A stretch of 64,000 bases of DNA from assembly GCA_039962225.1 (NCBI GenBank), contig JAMPKV010000004.1, positions 310,001 to 374,000 of the forward strand. Reading direction: 5' to 3'. Below the pieces are notes generated by a model that worked only from the letters and a program-made list of their open reading frames with translations, had not been told where the DNA came from and searched no databases. The position numbers and the translations under genes were made by a program. Source of the DNA: Microcoleus sp. AS-A8. GTDB taxonomy: Bacteria > Cyanobacteriota > Cyanobacteriia > Cyanobacteriales > Coleofasciculaceae. Positions 54,655-63,410 of this stretch are shown piece after piece; the first letter of the stretch is position 1, and every line of letters starts with the position of its first letter.

Positions 54655-56283
54655 ATGGCGATGCAGGCAGAACAACTATCATCAGAACACTTACTTCTAG
54701 AAATAGAAAGGCTACGTCAAGAACTAGAAGCCGTGAAGCGGGATAAGGTCGATCTGGAAATTTTACTGGAAACGACGACAATTCATGCTGATGCGATAGA
54801 CGTTCTGTTGCATGAGTCGAATCAACAACTCCAAGCTGAAATTGCTGAACGCCAACGTGCCGAGGCGGCTCTCCATGCTTGTGCCATGGAGCTTCAATCT
54901 TTTTTAGACACTTTAGCCAGGGACAAGGCAGACTTAGAACTGTTGTTAGAAACAACAACAGAACACGGTGATACGGTAGAAAATTGGTTGTACAACCAGG
55001 CAGAGGAGGCGGTAGTGAATGGGCACAAGAGGTTGGCTCAATTTTTGGACGCTGTGCCGATCGGGGTGTTCGTTCTTGATGCCACTGGGAAACCCTACTA
55101 CGCCAATAAAATGGCACAGCAAATCCTGGGACAAAAGCGCGCACCAGGAACGAGCGCCCCTAACTTGCCAGAGAGCAGTCAAATTTATGTAGCGGGAAGC
55201 AATCAGTTGTACCCATGCGATCGCCGACCTATTTTGCGGGCATTAAGTGGTGAAAGTGGCACGATTGATGATATGGAAATTCGCCAAGGAGACAAGGTTA
55301 TCCCCTTAGAGGTGTGGGCCACTCCAATTTTTGATGAAAAGGGCAGAGTTGAGTATGCGATCGCCGCGTTTCAAGACATTACCGAGCGCCAAAAAGCTGA
55401 AGCCGAGCGGCTCAAATTCACTTCAGAACTGTTTCAACTCAACCATGCCTTCTCCCGCTTTGTCCCGCGCCAGTTTCTTCAGTTTTTAGATAAAGAAAGC
55501 ATTGTCGATGTCCAATTAGGTGACCACGTACAAAAGGAGATGTCGGTGTTATTCGCGGATATTCGCGACTTTACCACCCTCTCCGAAAGTATGACCCCAG
55601 AAGAAAATTTTACATTTATTAATGCTTATTTAAGTCGCATGGAACCTGCGATTCTAGAAAATCAGGGTTTTATTGATAAATATATGGGCGATGGGATTAT
55701 GGCACTGTTTAATAAAGGTGCTGATAACGCTTTGAAAGCGGCGATTTCTATGCTGCAACGTCTGGCTGAATATAATAAAGGCCGTGCTAAAGCTGGCTAC
55801 ATTCCCATTCGGGTTGGCATTGGCATCAATACAGGGTCACTCATGTTAGGCACGGTGGGGGGATACTCCCGAATGGACAGTACAGTGATTAGTGATACAG
55901 TTAACTTAGCGTCTCGGATTGAAGGATTGACGAAAGAGTATGGGGTATCTTTGTTAATTTCTCACGATACTTTTTCACAATTACACGATGCGAATCAATA
56001 TGCTTTTCGCCTCATTGATCGAGTGAAAGTTAAGGGTAAATTAGCGGCGGTGAGTGTCTATGAAGTGTTTGAGGCCGATCCGCCTAAAATTCGAGAGAGT
56101 AAGTTAGCCACAAAAACCGCTTTTGAAGAGGCATTGTTACTCTATAATCTGCATTCTTTCAAAAGTGCGTCCCAACTGTTTGAAGAATGCCTGCACTTAA
56201 ACCCAGAGGATACTGTCGCACAAATTTATCTCGCACGATGTCAAAGAATGGATAGTACGTTAAGGTCTAACTCCAAAGGGTGA
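54655..56283 (+). CDS. PAS domain class III adenylate/guanylate cyclase with TPR tail
   Basis: A 542-residue soluble protein. The N-terminal coiled coil (1-120) contains two copies of a D-LE-LLETTT-H-D motif (about residues 32-46 and 83-103). A PAS domain (about 125-245), linker, class III cyclase (about 290-470; LFADIRDFTTLSE, YMGDGIMALF, DTVNLASRIEGL) and a short TPR-like tail (about 490-530) follow. The metal aspartates and the Asn/Arg pair are present. It lies 70 bases after the STAS gene in the same direction, suggesting cyclic-nucleotide output in the same pathway. Confidence 0.9.
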   Translation: MAMQAEQLSSEHLLLEIERLRQELEAVKRDKVDLEILLETTTIHADAIDVLLHESNQQLQAEIAERQRAEAALHACAMELQSFLDTLARDKADLELLLETTTEHGDTVENWLYNQAEEAVVNGHKRLAQFLDAVPIGVFVLDATGKPYYANKMAQQILGQKRAPGTSAPNLPESSQIYVAGSNQLYPCDRRPILRALSGESGTIDDMEIRQGDKVIPLEVWATPIFDEKGRVEYAIAAFQDITERQKAEAERLKFTSELFQLNHAFSRFVPRQFLQFLDKESIVDVQLGDHVQKEMSVLFADIRDFTTLSESMTPEENFTFINAYLSRMEPAILENQGFIDKYMGDGIMALFNKGADNALKAAISMLQRLAEYNKGRAKAGYIPIRVGIGINTGSLMLGTVGGYSRMDSTVISDTVNLASRIEGLTKEYGVSLLISHDTFSQLHDANQYAFRLIDRVKVKGKLAAVSVYEVFEADPPKIRESKLATKTAFEEALLLYNLHSFKSASQLFEECLHLNPEDTVAQIYLARCQRMDSTLRSNSKG

Positions 56284-56321
56284 TAGTTATCAAGAACGAT
56301 GAACTAAGAGTTAGGCTTAAA

Positions 56322-56342
56322 AGCTGCCTCTTATCAAGAGGC
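56322..56342 (+). promoter_or_regulatory. hairpin in the rpmI leader
   Basis: GCCTCTT (56326-56332) and AAGAGGC (56336-56342) form a 7-bp stem with a 3-base loop about 100 bases before rpmI. It may end the cyclase transcript weakly or belong to ribosomal-protein leader regulation; no T-tract follows. Confidence 0.35.
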
Positions 56343-56440
56343 TCTCAAGGGGGATGGGTTCCCATCCTGTTCCCTGACATTTGCTTAAGGGGCATGGAGA
56401 GTAGTACTATTATAGATTGTGCCCTTATTAAAGTTAGTCC

Positions 56441-56638
56441 ATGCCGAAACTAAAAACGCGCCGAGCAGCGGCCAAACGTTTTAAAGCTACTGGTAGTGGC
56501 AAAATTTCACGCCGCAAAGCGTTTAAAAACCACATGCTAGAACACAAAAACTCATCTCGGAGACGGCGTCTGTCTCAGAAAGCACTTGTCAATGAACGCG
56601 ACGCTGAAAATGTACATTTGATGCTGCCCTATTTGTAG
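56441..56638 (+). CDS. rpmI: 50S ribosomal protein L35
   Basis: A 65-residue basic ribosomal protein ([33 protein letters not shown]). It is the usual upstream partner of rplT. infC is not upstream in this genome region; the cyclase gene is. ATG 56441. Confidence 0.96.
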   Translation: MPKLKTRRAAAKRFKATGSGKISRRKAFKNHMLEHKNSSRRRRLSQKALVNERDAENVHLMLPYL

Positions 56639-56766
56639 ATATTAGGGATGGGTGACAAGGGAGCAAACTGAGATGGCTGTTTTACCCTGTTGCCTGCACT
56701 AGCATTGAACCACTGACAGGTGTCTGCCTGTCCTACCCAGTAACAACTTACAACTGACAACGAATC

Positions 56767-57123
56767 ATGACACGGGTAAAACGCGGTAACGTCGCTCGGA
56801 AACGACGCAAAAAAATTCTGAAGCTGGCTAAAGGGTTCCGGGGTTCTCATTCCACGCTGTTTCGCACGGCGAATCAACAGGTGATGAAGGCGCTACGGAA
56901 CGCCTATCGCGATCGCAAAAAGCGCAAGCGGGATTTTCGTCGCCTGTGGATTACTCGCATTAACGCCGCAGCGAGAATGAATGGCGTAAGCTATAGCCAA
57001 CTGATGGGTTTGATGAAAAAAGCCAACATTCAGCTAAACCGCAAGATGCTGGCTCAGTTAGCTGTACTCGATCCAACCAGCTTTAATCAAGTGGTGGAAT
57101 TGGCGAATCAAGCTGGGAAATGA
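56767..57123 (+). CDS. rplT: 50S ribosomal protein L20
   Basis: A 118-residue ribosomal protein ([26 protein letters not shown] and [26 protein letters not shown]). It binds 23S rRNA early in assembly and often represses its own operon. 128 bases separate it from rpmI. Ends followed by a GGATAATGGGTAATG heptamer-like stretch. Confidence 0.97.
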   Translation: MTRVKRGNVARKRRKKILKLAKGFRGSHSTLFRTANQQVMKALRNAYRDRKKRKRDFRRLWITRINAAARMNGVSYSQLMGLMKKANIQLNRKMLAQLAVLDPTSFNQVVELANQAGK

Positions 57124-57200
57124 AGGATGGATAATGGGTAATGGGGTAGACTCTTGCCCAGTCCCCACCCCCTAATCCCCAGTCCTAACAAAGATAGCCA

Positions 57201-57986
57201 ATGGGGTTTAACCGCAAGTTCTTCAGCTTTAGTGTTGTCGTTGCATGGGTGGCGCTATCTTTGGTGACACCTCCATCAGTTTTTAGTGCTGAGCTCAACG
57301 AGATTCAGCAGCGGGGTGAGTTAATTGTTGCCGTAAAAGACAATCTGCGCCCCTTGGGTTTCCGTGACGCGGCGGGGAATTTGCAAGGGCTAGAAATTGA
57401 TATTGCTAAACGTCTAGCTGAAGAACTGTTGGGAAAACCAAATGCTGTGGTTTTGCAGCCGGTGAAAAATACGGATCGGCTGAAGATGATATTTGAAGGT
57501 AAAGTGGATCTTGCGATCGCCAGAGTGACGGCAACGGAGTCCCGTTCTCGATTAGTAGACTTTAGTAGACCGTATTACTTAGATGGTACGGGATTTGTGA
57601 CAAAGGATGCTTCAATCCTTCAGTTAAATGATCTAACCACAAAGACAATTGCAGTCGTTAAAGGCTCTAGTACAATTCCGGTAGTGAAGCATAACTTACC
57701 CAACGCGAAGCTGGTAGGGGTAGAGTCCTATGAACAGGCGCGATCAATTTTGGAAAAAGAAGGTGCCGATGCCTTTGCGGGTGATAATAGCGTCCTGACG
57801 GGCTGGGTTCAGGAATATCCTCAGTATCGGATGCTGCCAGTGCGGCTTTCGGCTCAAGCTTTGTGTGTCGTGATGCCCAAGGGGTTGCAGTACGCCAAAC
57901 TGTACCAACGCGTAAATGAAGCGATCGCTCGTTGGCAAGAGTCGGGTTGGCTAGCCGAACGCATTGCCACTTGGGGTTTACCATAA
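57201..57986 (+). CDS. amino-acid-type periplasmic substrate-binding protein
   Basis: A 261-residue extracellular solute-binding protein of family 3. A signal peptide (residues 1-29, ending PPSVFSAEL) is followed by ELIVAVKDNLRPLGFRDAAGNLQGLEIDIAKRLAEELLG and RLVDFSRPYYLDGTGFV. It would bind an amino acid or small polar ligand in the periplasm; no ABC permease or ATPase gene is beside it, so it may be an orphan or serve a remote transporter. ATG 57201. Confidence 0.88.
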   Translation: MGFNRKFFSFSVVVAWVALSLVTPPSVFSAELNEIQQRGELIVAVKDNLRPLGFRDAAGNLQGLEIDIAKRLAEELLGKPNAVVLQPVKNTDRLKMIFEGKVDLAIARVTATESRSRLVDFSRPYYLDGTGFVTKDASILQLNDLTTKTIAVVKGSSTIPVVKHNLPNAKLVGVESYEQARSILEKEGADAFAGDNSVLTGWVQEYPQYRMLPVRLSAQALCVVMPKGLQYAKLYQRVNEAIARWQESGWLAERIATWGLP

Positions 57987-57991
57987 TTAAA

Positions 57992-58019
57992 GGATGAAGG
58001 ATGGAGGATGGAGGATGAA
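57992..58019. repeat. tandem heptanucleotide repeat (GGATGAA/GGATGGA)
   Basis: Four consecutive heptamers lie just past the binding-protein stop; inverse copies (TTCATCC) follow around 58024-58085. Confidence 0.8.
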
Positions 58020-58108
58020 GAATACATCTTCATCCTAATGGGCAAGTGTGAATTCTAATTTTTCATACTTCATCCTTGACACTTCATACTTTTATTAGAG
58101 TTTCAAAA

Positions 58109-58639
58109 ATGATGGAGAATTCGCTTCCAATTGTTTATTTGTTTACATTGCTAGTGCTGCTGGGCGCGGCTGGGTGGGCGATTGTTCGGCAAGTCCTCAA
58201 AACTCGTAAAATTGAAACCACTCTTTCACGGCTAGAAAACAAGCTCAAGAAAGAGCGAGGAACCGTTCAAGAGTATTACGAGTTGGGCAGCATCTATGCT
58301 GATAAGAAAATGTTTGCCCAATCGATCGGTTTGTTCCAAAAAGCACTCAAGGGTGTAGATATTGAGGAAGAAAACCTTGCCCCTGTACATAATGCTCTAG
58401 GCTTTTCTTACTTTGCACAAGAACAATATGATATTGCCATTCGTGAGTACAAAGAGGCTCTAAAGTTAGATCCAGGATATGTCACAGCGCTCAACAATTT
58501 GGGTCATGTTTATGAGCGTAAAAAGTTAACGGCTCAAGCCTTACAAACTTATGAAGAAGCGCTCAAGTATGAACCTGATAATGCAACGGCGAAGCGTCGA
58601 TCTGAGTCACTGCGTAAGCGGCTTGTACCTTCGTCTTAA
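58109..58639 (+). CDS. membrane-anchored TPR protein
   Basis: A 176-residue protein from ATG 58109 (the TTG at 58076 is an unlikely start). One N-terminal transmembrane helix (SLPIVYLFTLLVLLGAAGWAIV) is followed by a coiled linker and three or more TPR units (LAPVHNALGFSYFAQEQYDIAIREYKEAL, VTALNNLGHVYERKKLTAQALQTYEEAL). Related to Ycf3/Ycf37-type cyanobacterial TPR proteins; Ycf37 assists photosystem I assembly, so this is a candidate ycf37, moderately likely. Followed by a strong terminator. Confidence 0.75.
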   Translation: MMENSLPIVYLFTLLVLLGAAGWAIVRQVLKTRKIETTLSRLENKLKKERGTVQEYYELGSIYADKKMFAQSIGLFQKALKGVDIEEENLAPVHNALGFSYFAQEQYDIAIREYKEALKLDPGYVTALNNLGHVYERKKLTAQALQTYEEALKYEPDNATAKRRSESLRKRLVPSS

Positions 58640-58682
58640 GGTAGGCTGAGCTTCACAAGCGTTTAGATTAATAGAACTTCAG

Positions 58683-58708
58683 GGACACTCTTTGGAGTGT
58701 CCTTTTTT
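58683..58708 (+). terminator. intrinsic terminator
   Basis: GGACACTC (58683-58690) pairs with GAGTGTCC (58695-58702) across TTTG and is followed by six T. Confidence 0.93.
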
Positions 58709-58724
58709 ACAGCCAATGGCAAGT

Positions 58725-59375
58725 TCATATAGAGCTTCTCGTCTTCCGGGCATCACCCAATAAATATTGATTGATAATACGTTCGATCGCCGTCTTGTGA
58801 ATCACAGGAATTGCCCAACTCCGAGTGTCAAATAAAGGAATACGTTGTTTCAGCCACACCGTTAAGGTATTCCCTTGTTTTCCCTCCCATGTGTAGGAGG
58901 CAATTTGTCCCCACTCAATTAATCCAAACTTAAAATAAATGCCATTTTCTCGAAGTTGCAAACGGCTTAACCCAGCCCAATAAAAATAAAAGGCTGTAGT
59001 CCAGTATAAAATGACCTGAGAGATATAATATTCTGGCAGGTGAGTACTATCAGCAAATCCCTTCCTTAATAAGTCGAAAAAGACAATCGTTTGCAGAGTA
59101 GCGCTCATCACGAAAAGGAGACTCACAATCAACATAATCCTGTAGGTTGAGGGTCGCCCTAAATTCCATAAAAGACAGCCGGCGCGTTTCCTACGTCGCG
59201 ACCAAGTGAGGATATTGCCCCAGAGAATCACTGAAAAAAGCAGAAATATGCCTGAAAAAGAAAAATCTTGCCAGGGTTGGGAGAGAAAAAGCAGGGCAAA
59301 TATCATCCCAATAATCAGCAATAAAATCAAAGCGATCGCGCACAAATTTTTCCAGGCCGCTTTTTTAGCGAACAT
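58725..59375 (-). CDS. DUF5673 membrane protein
   Basis: A 216-residue protein with four transmembrane segments (residues 10-150) and a C-terminal cytoplasmic domain (LQLRENGIYFKFGLIEWGQIASYTWEGKQGNTLTVWLKQRIPLF...WAIPVIHKTAIERIINQYLLG) that matches DUF5673. Function unknown. ATG 59375. Monocistronic by spacing from purH. Confidence 0.7.
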   Translation of the reverse strand: MFAKKAAWKNLCAIALILLLIIGMIFALLFLSQPWQDFSFSGIFLLFSVILWGNILTWSRRRKRAGCLLWNLGRPSTYRIMLIVSLLFVMSATLQTIVFFDLLRKGFADSTHLPEYYISQVILYWTTAFYFYWAGLSRLQLRENGIYFKFGLIEWGQIASYTWEGKQGNTLTVWLKQRIPLFDTRSWAIPVIHKTAIERIINQYLLGDARKTRSSI

Positions 59376-59624
59376 CGATTTCTTCCTCCTCTCATACCCC
59401 GTTCAGATTCCTTAATAACGGGGGTCTTCCCAGCGATTAGATTAAGATAACCCAATCACGAAGGGAATGCGGAGAAATGCCCAAACTATTTTTTTCTTCC
59501 TTTCGTCGCCAAAAAAGTAGACCTCTTGCAAGCAAATAGCTACGACGGGCAAGATGCCCATCCCACAAGAGTCATTTTTTCTTGTGGGGTAGAAGTTTGA
59601 TTGCTTTGATTCCTGGCTAACAAA

Positions 59625-61184
59625 TCAATGCAAAAAGTGACGAACGCCAGTGAGTACCATCACTAAACCCAGTTCATTAGCCGCTTGAATCGAATCTTTG
59701 TCCCGCAGACTACCACCCGGTTGAACAACCGCCACAATACCCGCCGCCGCCGCCGTTCGTACCGAATCATCAAAGGGGAAGAACCCATCACTCGCCAGAG
59801 TAGCACCTTGGGCTTTTTCCCCAGCTTGTTCCAGAGCAATTTTCACGGAACCTACGCGATTCATTTGACCGGCACCAACTCCTAAGGTCGTGCGATCGCG
59901 TGTGACCACAATCGCATTGGATTTGACATGCTTACACACTTTCCAAGCAAATAGTAATTCTGCCAATTGTTCAGGCGTGGGTTGCCGTTCTGTTACCACC
60001 TGCCAACTCTCTGGCGTTTCCACAACATCGTCAGACGCTTGCACCAAAAAACCACCGGCAATCACTTTTACGGTTTGCTGCGGCCCTTTGTTTAAATCGG
60101 GCAAGATTAAAACCCGCACCTTCGCTTTCGCAGCCAAAATTTCTTGGGCTTCTGCCTCACAAGCGGGTGCTACAACACATTCTAAAAATGTCTTCGTCAG
60201 TTCCGTTGCGGTGGGCGCATCAATGGGTTGATTTAACGCCACAATTCCCCCAAACGCCGAAACGGAATCCGCTTGAAAGGCTTTTTGATACGCTTCTACC
60301 AGTGTTGTGCCTACCGCCACACCACAGGGATTGGTATGTTTGAGAATTGCGGCTGCTGGAGTATCGGGAAATTCCGCAATAATCCGCCGTGCGGCTTCTA
60401 AATCCACCAAATTGTTGTAGCTGAGTTCTTTGCCTTGGAGAATACTTGCTCCTGAAAACCCGGTTGGCACAGCCCCAACTTGATACCAAGCTGCCGATTG
60501 ATGGGGGTTTTCCCCGTAACGCAGGGCTTGTAATGGCTGTCCTGACAGGAGAAATTGGGGAGGAGGTACCGGTTGTCCGGGACTCGTGGCTTGTAGAGAG
60601 TCGTCGCTGAGGTAAGTGGCGATGGCGCGATCGTAAGCTGCCGTATGCCCAAATGCCCTCTGGGCGCATACTTTCCGGAAATTCAATGGGGCTTCTCCCC
60701 CATTCTGTCGCAACTCCCGGAGGTAGTCGTTATAGTTCCCCGGATTGCACAATACGGTCAGATTCGCGAAATTCTTCGCCGCTGCTCGTAACATAGCAGG
60801 GCCACCAATGTCAATCTGCTCGATCGCTTCAGCTTCCGTGACATTCGGGCGTGCGATGGTTTGTTCAAAGGGATACAAATTCACAACCACCAAATCAATG
60901 GGACGAATTTGGTGCGTCTCCATCTCTGCCCGATCCTGCGGTAAGTCCCGACGCCCCAGAATGCCCCCATGAATCCGAGGATGCAGCGTCTTTACTCTTC
61001 CACCTAAAATCTCAGGAGATCCCGTGTAATCGGAAACTTTCGTGACGGGCAACCCTGCCTCTTGCAGCGCCTTTGCCGTTCCGCCACTGCTGATTAAATC
61101 AAACTCAAATTCCTCAACTAGTTGACGGGCAAAGTCGATTAGCCCAGTTTTATCCGACACACTCAGCAGTGCCAAACGTCCCAT
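59625..61184 (-). CDS. purH: bifunctional AICAR transformylase/IMP cyclohydrolase
   Basis: A 519-residue enzyme for the last two steps of IMP synthesis. N-terminal cyclohydrolase (MGRLALLSVSDKTGLIDFARQL, SGGTAKALQEAGLPV, TLHPRIHGGIL) and C-terminal transformylase with KHTNPCGVAVG, SDGFFPFDDSV and the GVRHFLH end. The start at 61184 is fixed by AGGGGA 6 bases upstream; 9 extra codons to 61211 are non-conserved. Cytoplasmic, single gene. Confidence 0.96.
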   Translation of the reverse strand: MGRLALLSVSDKTGLIDFARQLVEEFEFDLISSGGTAKALQEAGLPVTKVSDYTGSPEILGGRVKTLHPRIHGGILGRRDLPQDRAEMETHQIRPIDLVVVNLYPFEQTIARPNVTEAEAIEQIDIGGPAMLRAAAKNFANLTVLCNPGNYNDYLRELRQNGGEAPLNFRKVCAQRAFGHTAAYDRAIATYLSDDSLQATSPGQPVPPPQFLLSGQPLQALRYGENPHQSAAWYQVGAVPTGFSGASILQGKELSYNNLVDLEAARRIIAEFPDTPAAAILKHTNPCGVAVGTTLVEAYQKAFQADSVSAFGGIVALNQPIDAPTATELTKTFLECVVAPACEAEAQEILAAKAKVRVLILPDLNKGPQQTVKVIAGGFLVQASDDVVETPESWQVVTERQPTPEQLAELLFAWKVCKHVKSNAIVVTRDRTTLGVGAGQMNRVGSVKIALEQAGEKAQGATLASDGFFPFDDSVRTAAAAGIVAVVQPGGSLRDKDSIQAANELGLVMVLTGVRHFLH

Positions 61185-61330
61185 GAATTTTCCCCTGATT
61201 TGCTCGCTCACTAGCTATTATGCATATTTCAGCATATAGGGAAGTGCGCTCCAAGGAAAAAGGAACTTCAAAGCCGGGAATTTCTGCCTAGAACTTGTAC
61301 GCTGAAAGGCATTGACGTGCCCCAATGAGA

Positions 61331-61363
61331 AACCCTGTCTCCACGGCCAATTGAGACAGGGTT
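61331..61363 (-). terminator. stem-loop downstream of psaJ
   Basis: AACCCTGTCTC (61331-61341) pairs perfectly with GAGACAGGGTT (61353-61363), 11 bp with an 11-base loop. T-tract on the minus strand is weak, so termination is likely but not certain. Confidence 0.65.
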
Positions 61364-61431
61364 CTGGTGTGAGTTTACCGATGAAATTTGTGCTTAGGTT
61401 AACTCTTATTTAAAGAATAAACCCTTGGCGT

Positions 61432-61560
61432 TTAGGACATGGGATGGAACAGTAGATCTGGAAAAAAGCGATTAAATTCGATCAAAAGTCCCGCTGTAAA
61501 TGATAACCACAGCATGATTAACACGGGTGCGCTTGAAAGAAATCTGGGTAAACCGTCCAT
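61432..61560 (-). CDS. psaJ: photosystem I subunit IX PsaJ
   Basis: A 42-residue one-helix thylakoid protein, found by translating below the length usually called. [18 protein letters not shown], then [18 protein letters not shown], is the classical PsaJ sequence. AGGAGG lies 5 bases before ATG 61560. It binds next to PsaF on the plastocyanin/cytochrome c6 docking side of PSI. It follows psaF by 38 bases in the standard psaF-psaJ operon. Confidence 0.96.
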   Translation of the reverse strand: MDGLPRFLSSAPVLIMLWLSFTAGLLIEFNRFFPDLLFHPMS

Positions 61561-61598
61561 AAACTTCCTCCTAATAATGGTAGTCAAGTCAAACTAAA

Positions 61599-62093
61599 TT
61601 AACGGGGTGAAACAGGAATCTCTTCGTCCTTAGCCGTTAACTTACCGGATGTTAGTTCCCCAAGGGCTGCTAGAGGCCATGTGAAACCGGATAGCATGAA
61701 GCTGATTGCCCGTGGAACATCGATGATAATTTCTCTTTCTTCGGGGTTTGCTTCCTTTTTAATTGATTGTAGATAGGCACGACCAACCCAACCAATCCAA
61801 CCGGCTATATAGAGAAACAGAATGCTAGGAATTAGAAAGTCGCCAGCACGGTTTAAGCGACCATCTACAATCAGGTGAGGTAACCCCTCAGGGCCACAGT
61901 AAGCTTCAGAATAACGCTCAAACCGATTTTTCCCAGAACTGGGGTCGTCGGTGGTATTCAGCGCAGATTTAGCCCGTTGCTGAAACGCCTTAGATTCCTT
62001 ACAAGGAACGAGTCCAGATACCTCAGCAGAGGCTGGAGGGACAAAACTAAACCACAGAGAAATCGCAAAAATTAGAGCCAACAATCGTCGCAT
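61599..62093 (-). CDS. psaF: photosystem I subunit III PsaF
   Basis: A 164-residue PSI subunit with a cleavable lumenal signal ([23 protein letters not shown]). The mature protein has [18 protein letters not shown], two lumenal cysteines, one membrane helix around [20 protein letters not shown] and the hydrophobic C-terminal [19 protein letters not shown] 62093 has AAGGAAA upstream, so the longer open frame to 62261 is not used. Divergent from tsaD with 149 bases between starts, a common cyanobacterial order. Confidence 0.96.
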   Translation of the reverse strand: MRRLLALIFAISLWFSFVPPASAEVSGLVPCKESKAFQQRAKSALNTTDDPSSGKNRFERYSEAYCGPEGLPHLIVDGRLNRAGDFLIPSILFLYIAGWIGWVGRAYLQSIKKEANPEEREIIIDVPRAISFMLSGFTWPLAALGELTSGKLTAKDEEIPVSPR

Positions 62094-62242
62094 AAAATTG
62101 TTTCCTTTTGTTAAGCAACAAAAAGTAATGTGTACACTATGAAGATTAAACGATGCGTACACCCAAGCAATCTTACTCTGACAGGTTAACCTAGTAAAGT
62201 TTAACGAACTAAAAGTAGTTTTATTAATTAAGGTCATGAGCA

Positions 62243-63292
62243 ATGGCTTGCGTGTTAGCAATAGAAACCAGTTGTGATGAAACCTCGGTAGCGGTTGTCA
62301 ACAATCGCCACTGTTGCAGTAATGTCGTGGCTTCTCAAATTCCGGTTCACCGTCAATATGGGGGTGTGGTGCCGGAAGTAGCCTCACGCAGTCATGTGGA
62401 GACGATTAACCAGGCGATCGCGCAAGCCCTTGTTGAAGCCCAACTCGACTGGAGTGCGATAGACGGGATTGCTGCTACCTGTGCCCCTGGCTTAGTCGGT
62501 TCCCTGTTGGTGGGGTTAACGGCTGCAAAAACCCTGGCAATTGTCCACCAAAAGCCGTTCATCGGTGTTCATCATCTAGAAGGACATATTTATGCCACCT
62601 ATTTGAGTGAACCAGAGTTAGAGCCACCTTTTTTGTGCTTGCTGGTGTCTGGCGGTCACACGAGCTTAATATATGTTAAAGATTGTGGTCATTACGAAAC
62701 ATTGGGAGAAACTCGCGATGATGCGGCGGGTGAAGCTTTTGATAAAGTAGCACGGTTGTTGAAGCTAAGTTATCCCGGTGGCCCCGTGATTGATCGTTTG
62801 GCACACGAGGGGAATCCCAAAGCCTTTCCCCTACCTGAAGGTAAAGTGTCCCGTCCGAATGGGGGCTATCATCCTTATGATTCCAGTTTTAGTGGCTTGA
62901 AGACAGCCGTGCTGCGGTTGGTGCAAAAATTGGGGCAGGATGAATCTGAGTTACCTGTACCTGATATTGCTGCTAGTTTTCAGGATACCGTAGCCAGAGC
63001 GCTCACCAAACGTGCGATCGCTTGTGCCCGTGACTATGGGTTGAATACCATTGCCGTTGGGGGTGGTGTGGCGGCGAATAGTGGTTTGAGGAAGCAGATG
63101 CAAGAGGCGGCAGCGAGTCACAACTTGCGAGTTCTCTTTCCTCCCCTTAAGTACTGTACTGATAATGCGGCGATGATTGGTTGTGCGGCGGCGGATCATC
63201 TGAACCGGGGACATACTTCTCCACTCACTCTAGGCGTTCAGTCGCGTTTGCCCCTGACTAGGGTGATGGAACTTTACGAGGATTTAGAGTAA
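62243..63292 (+). CDS. tsaD: tRNA threonylcarbamoyladenosine synthase subunit TsaD
   Basis: A 349-residue metal/ATP protein that with TsaB and TsaE makes t6A37 in tRNA. The metal-binding HHLEGH motif, [10 protein letters not shown] and [11 protein letters not shown] are intact. ATG 62243. Complete. It is the usual neighbour of psaF-psaJ. Confidence 0.96.
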   Translation: MACVLAIETSCDETSVAVVNNRHCCSNVVASQIPVHRQYGGVVPEVASRSHVETINQAIAQALVEAQLDWSAIDGIAATCAPGLVGSLLVGLTAAKTLAIVHQKPFIGVHHLEGHIYATYLSEPELEPPFLCLLVSGGHTSLIYVKDCGHYETLGETRDDAAGEAFDKVARLLKLSYPGGPVIDRLAHEGNPKAFPLPEGKVSRPNGGYHPYDSSFSGLKTAVLRLVQKLGQDESELPVPDIAASFQDTVARALTKRAIACARDYGLNTIAVGGGVAANSGLRKQMQEAAASHNLRVLFPPLKYCTDNAAMIGCAAADHLNRGHTSPLTLGVQSRLPLTRVMELYEDLE

Positions 63293-63369
63293 GTTTTTTG
63301 AGAGTTTCAAAACGCGATCGCATCTCTCCCCTGACAATGGCAAAGTGCGATCACATTAATCACAATTCT

Positions 63370-63402
63370 CCCCCTTCCCTCGCAGGCAAGGGGGTTAGGT
63401 TT
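63370..63402 (+). terminator. possible terminator between convergent genes
   Basis: CCCCCTT (63370-63376) and AAGGGGG (63388-63394) form a stem followed by TTAGGTTTTT. The sequence also belongs to the C/G-rich dispersed repeat type seen in the helicase gene. Confidence 0.5.
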
Positions 63403-63410
63403 TTAACGCC

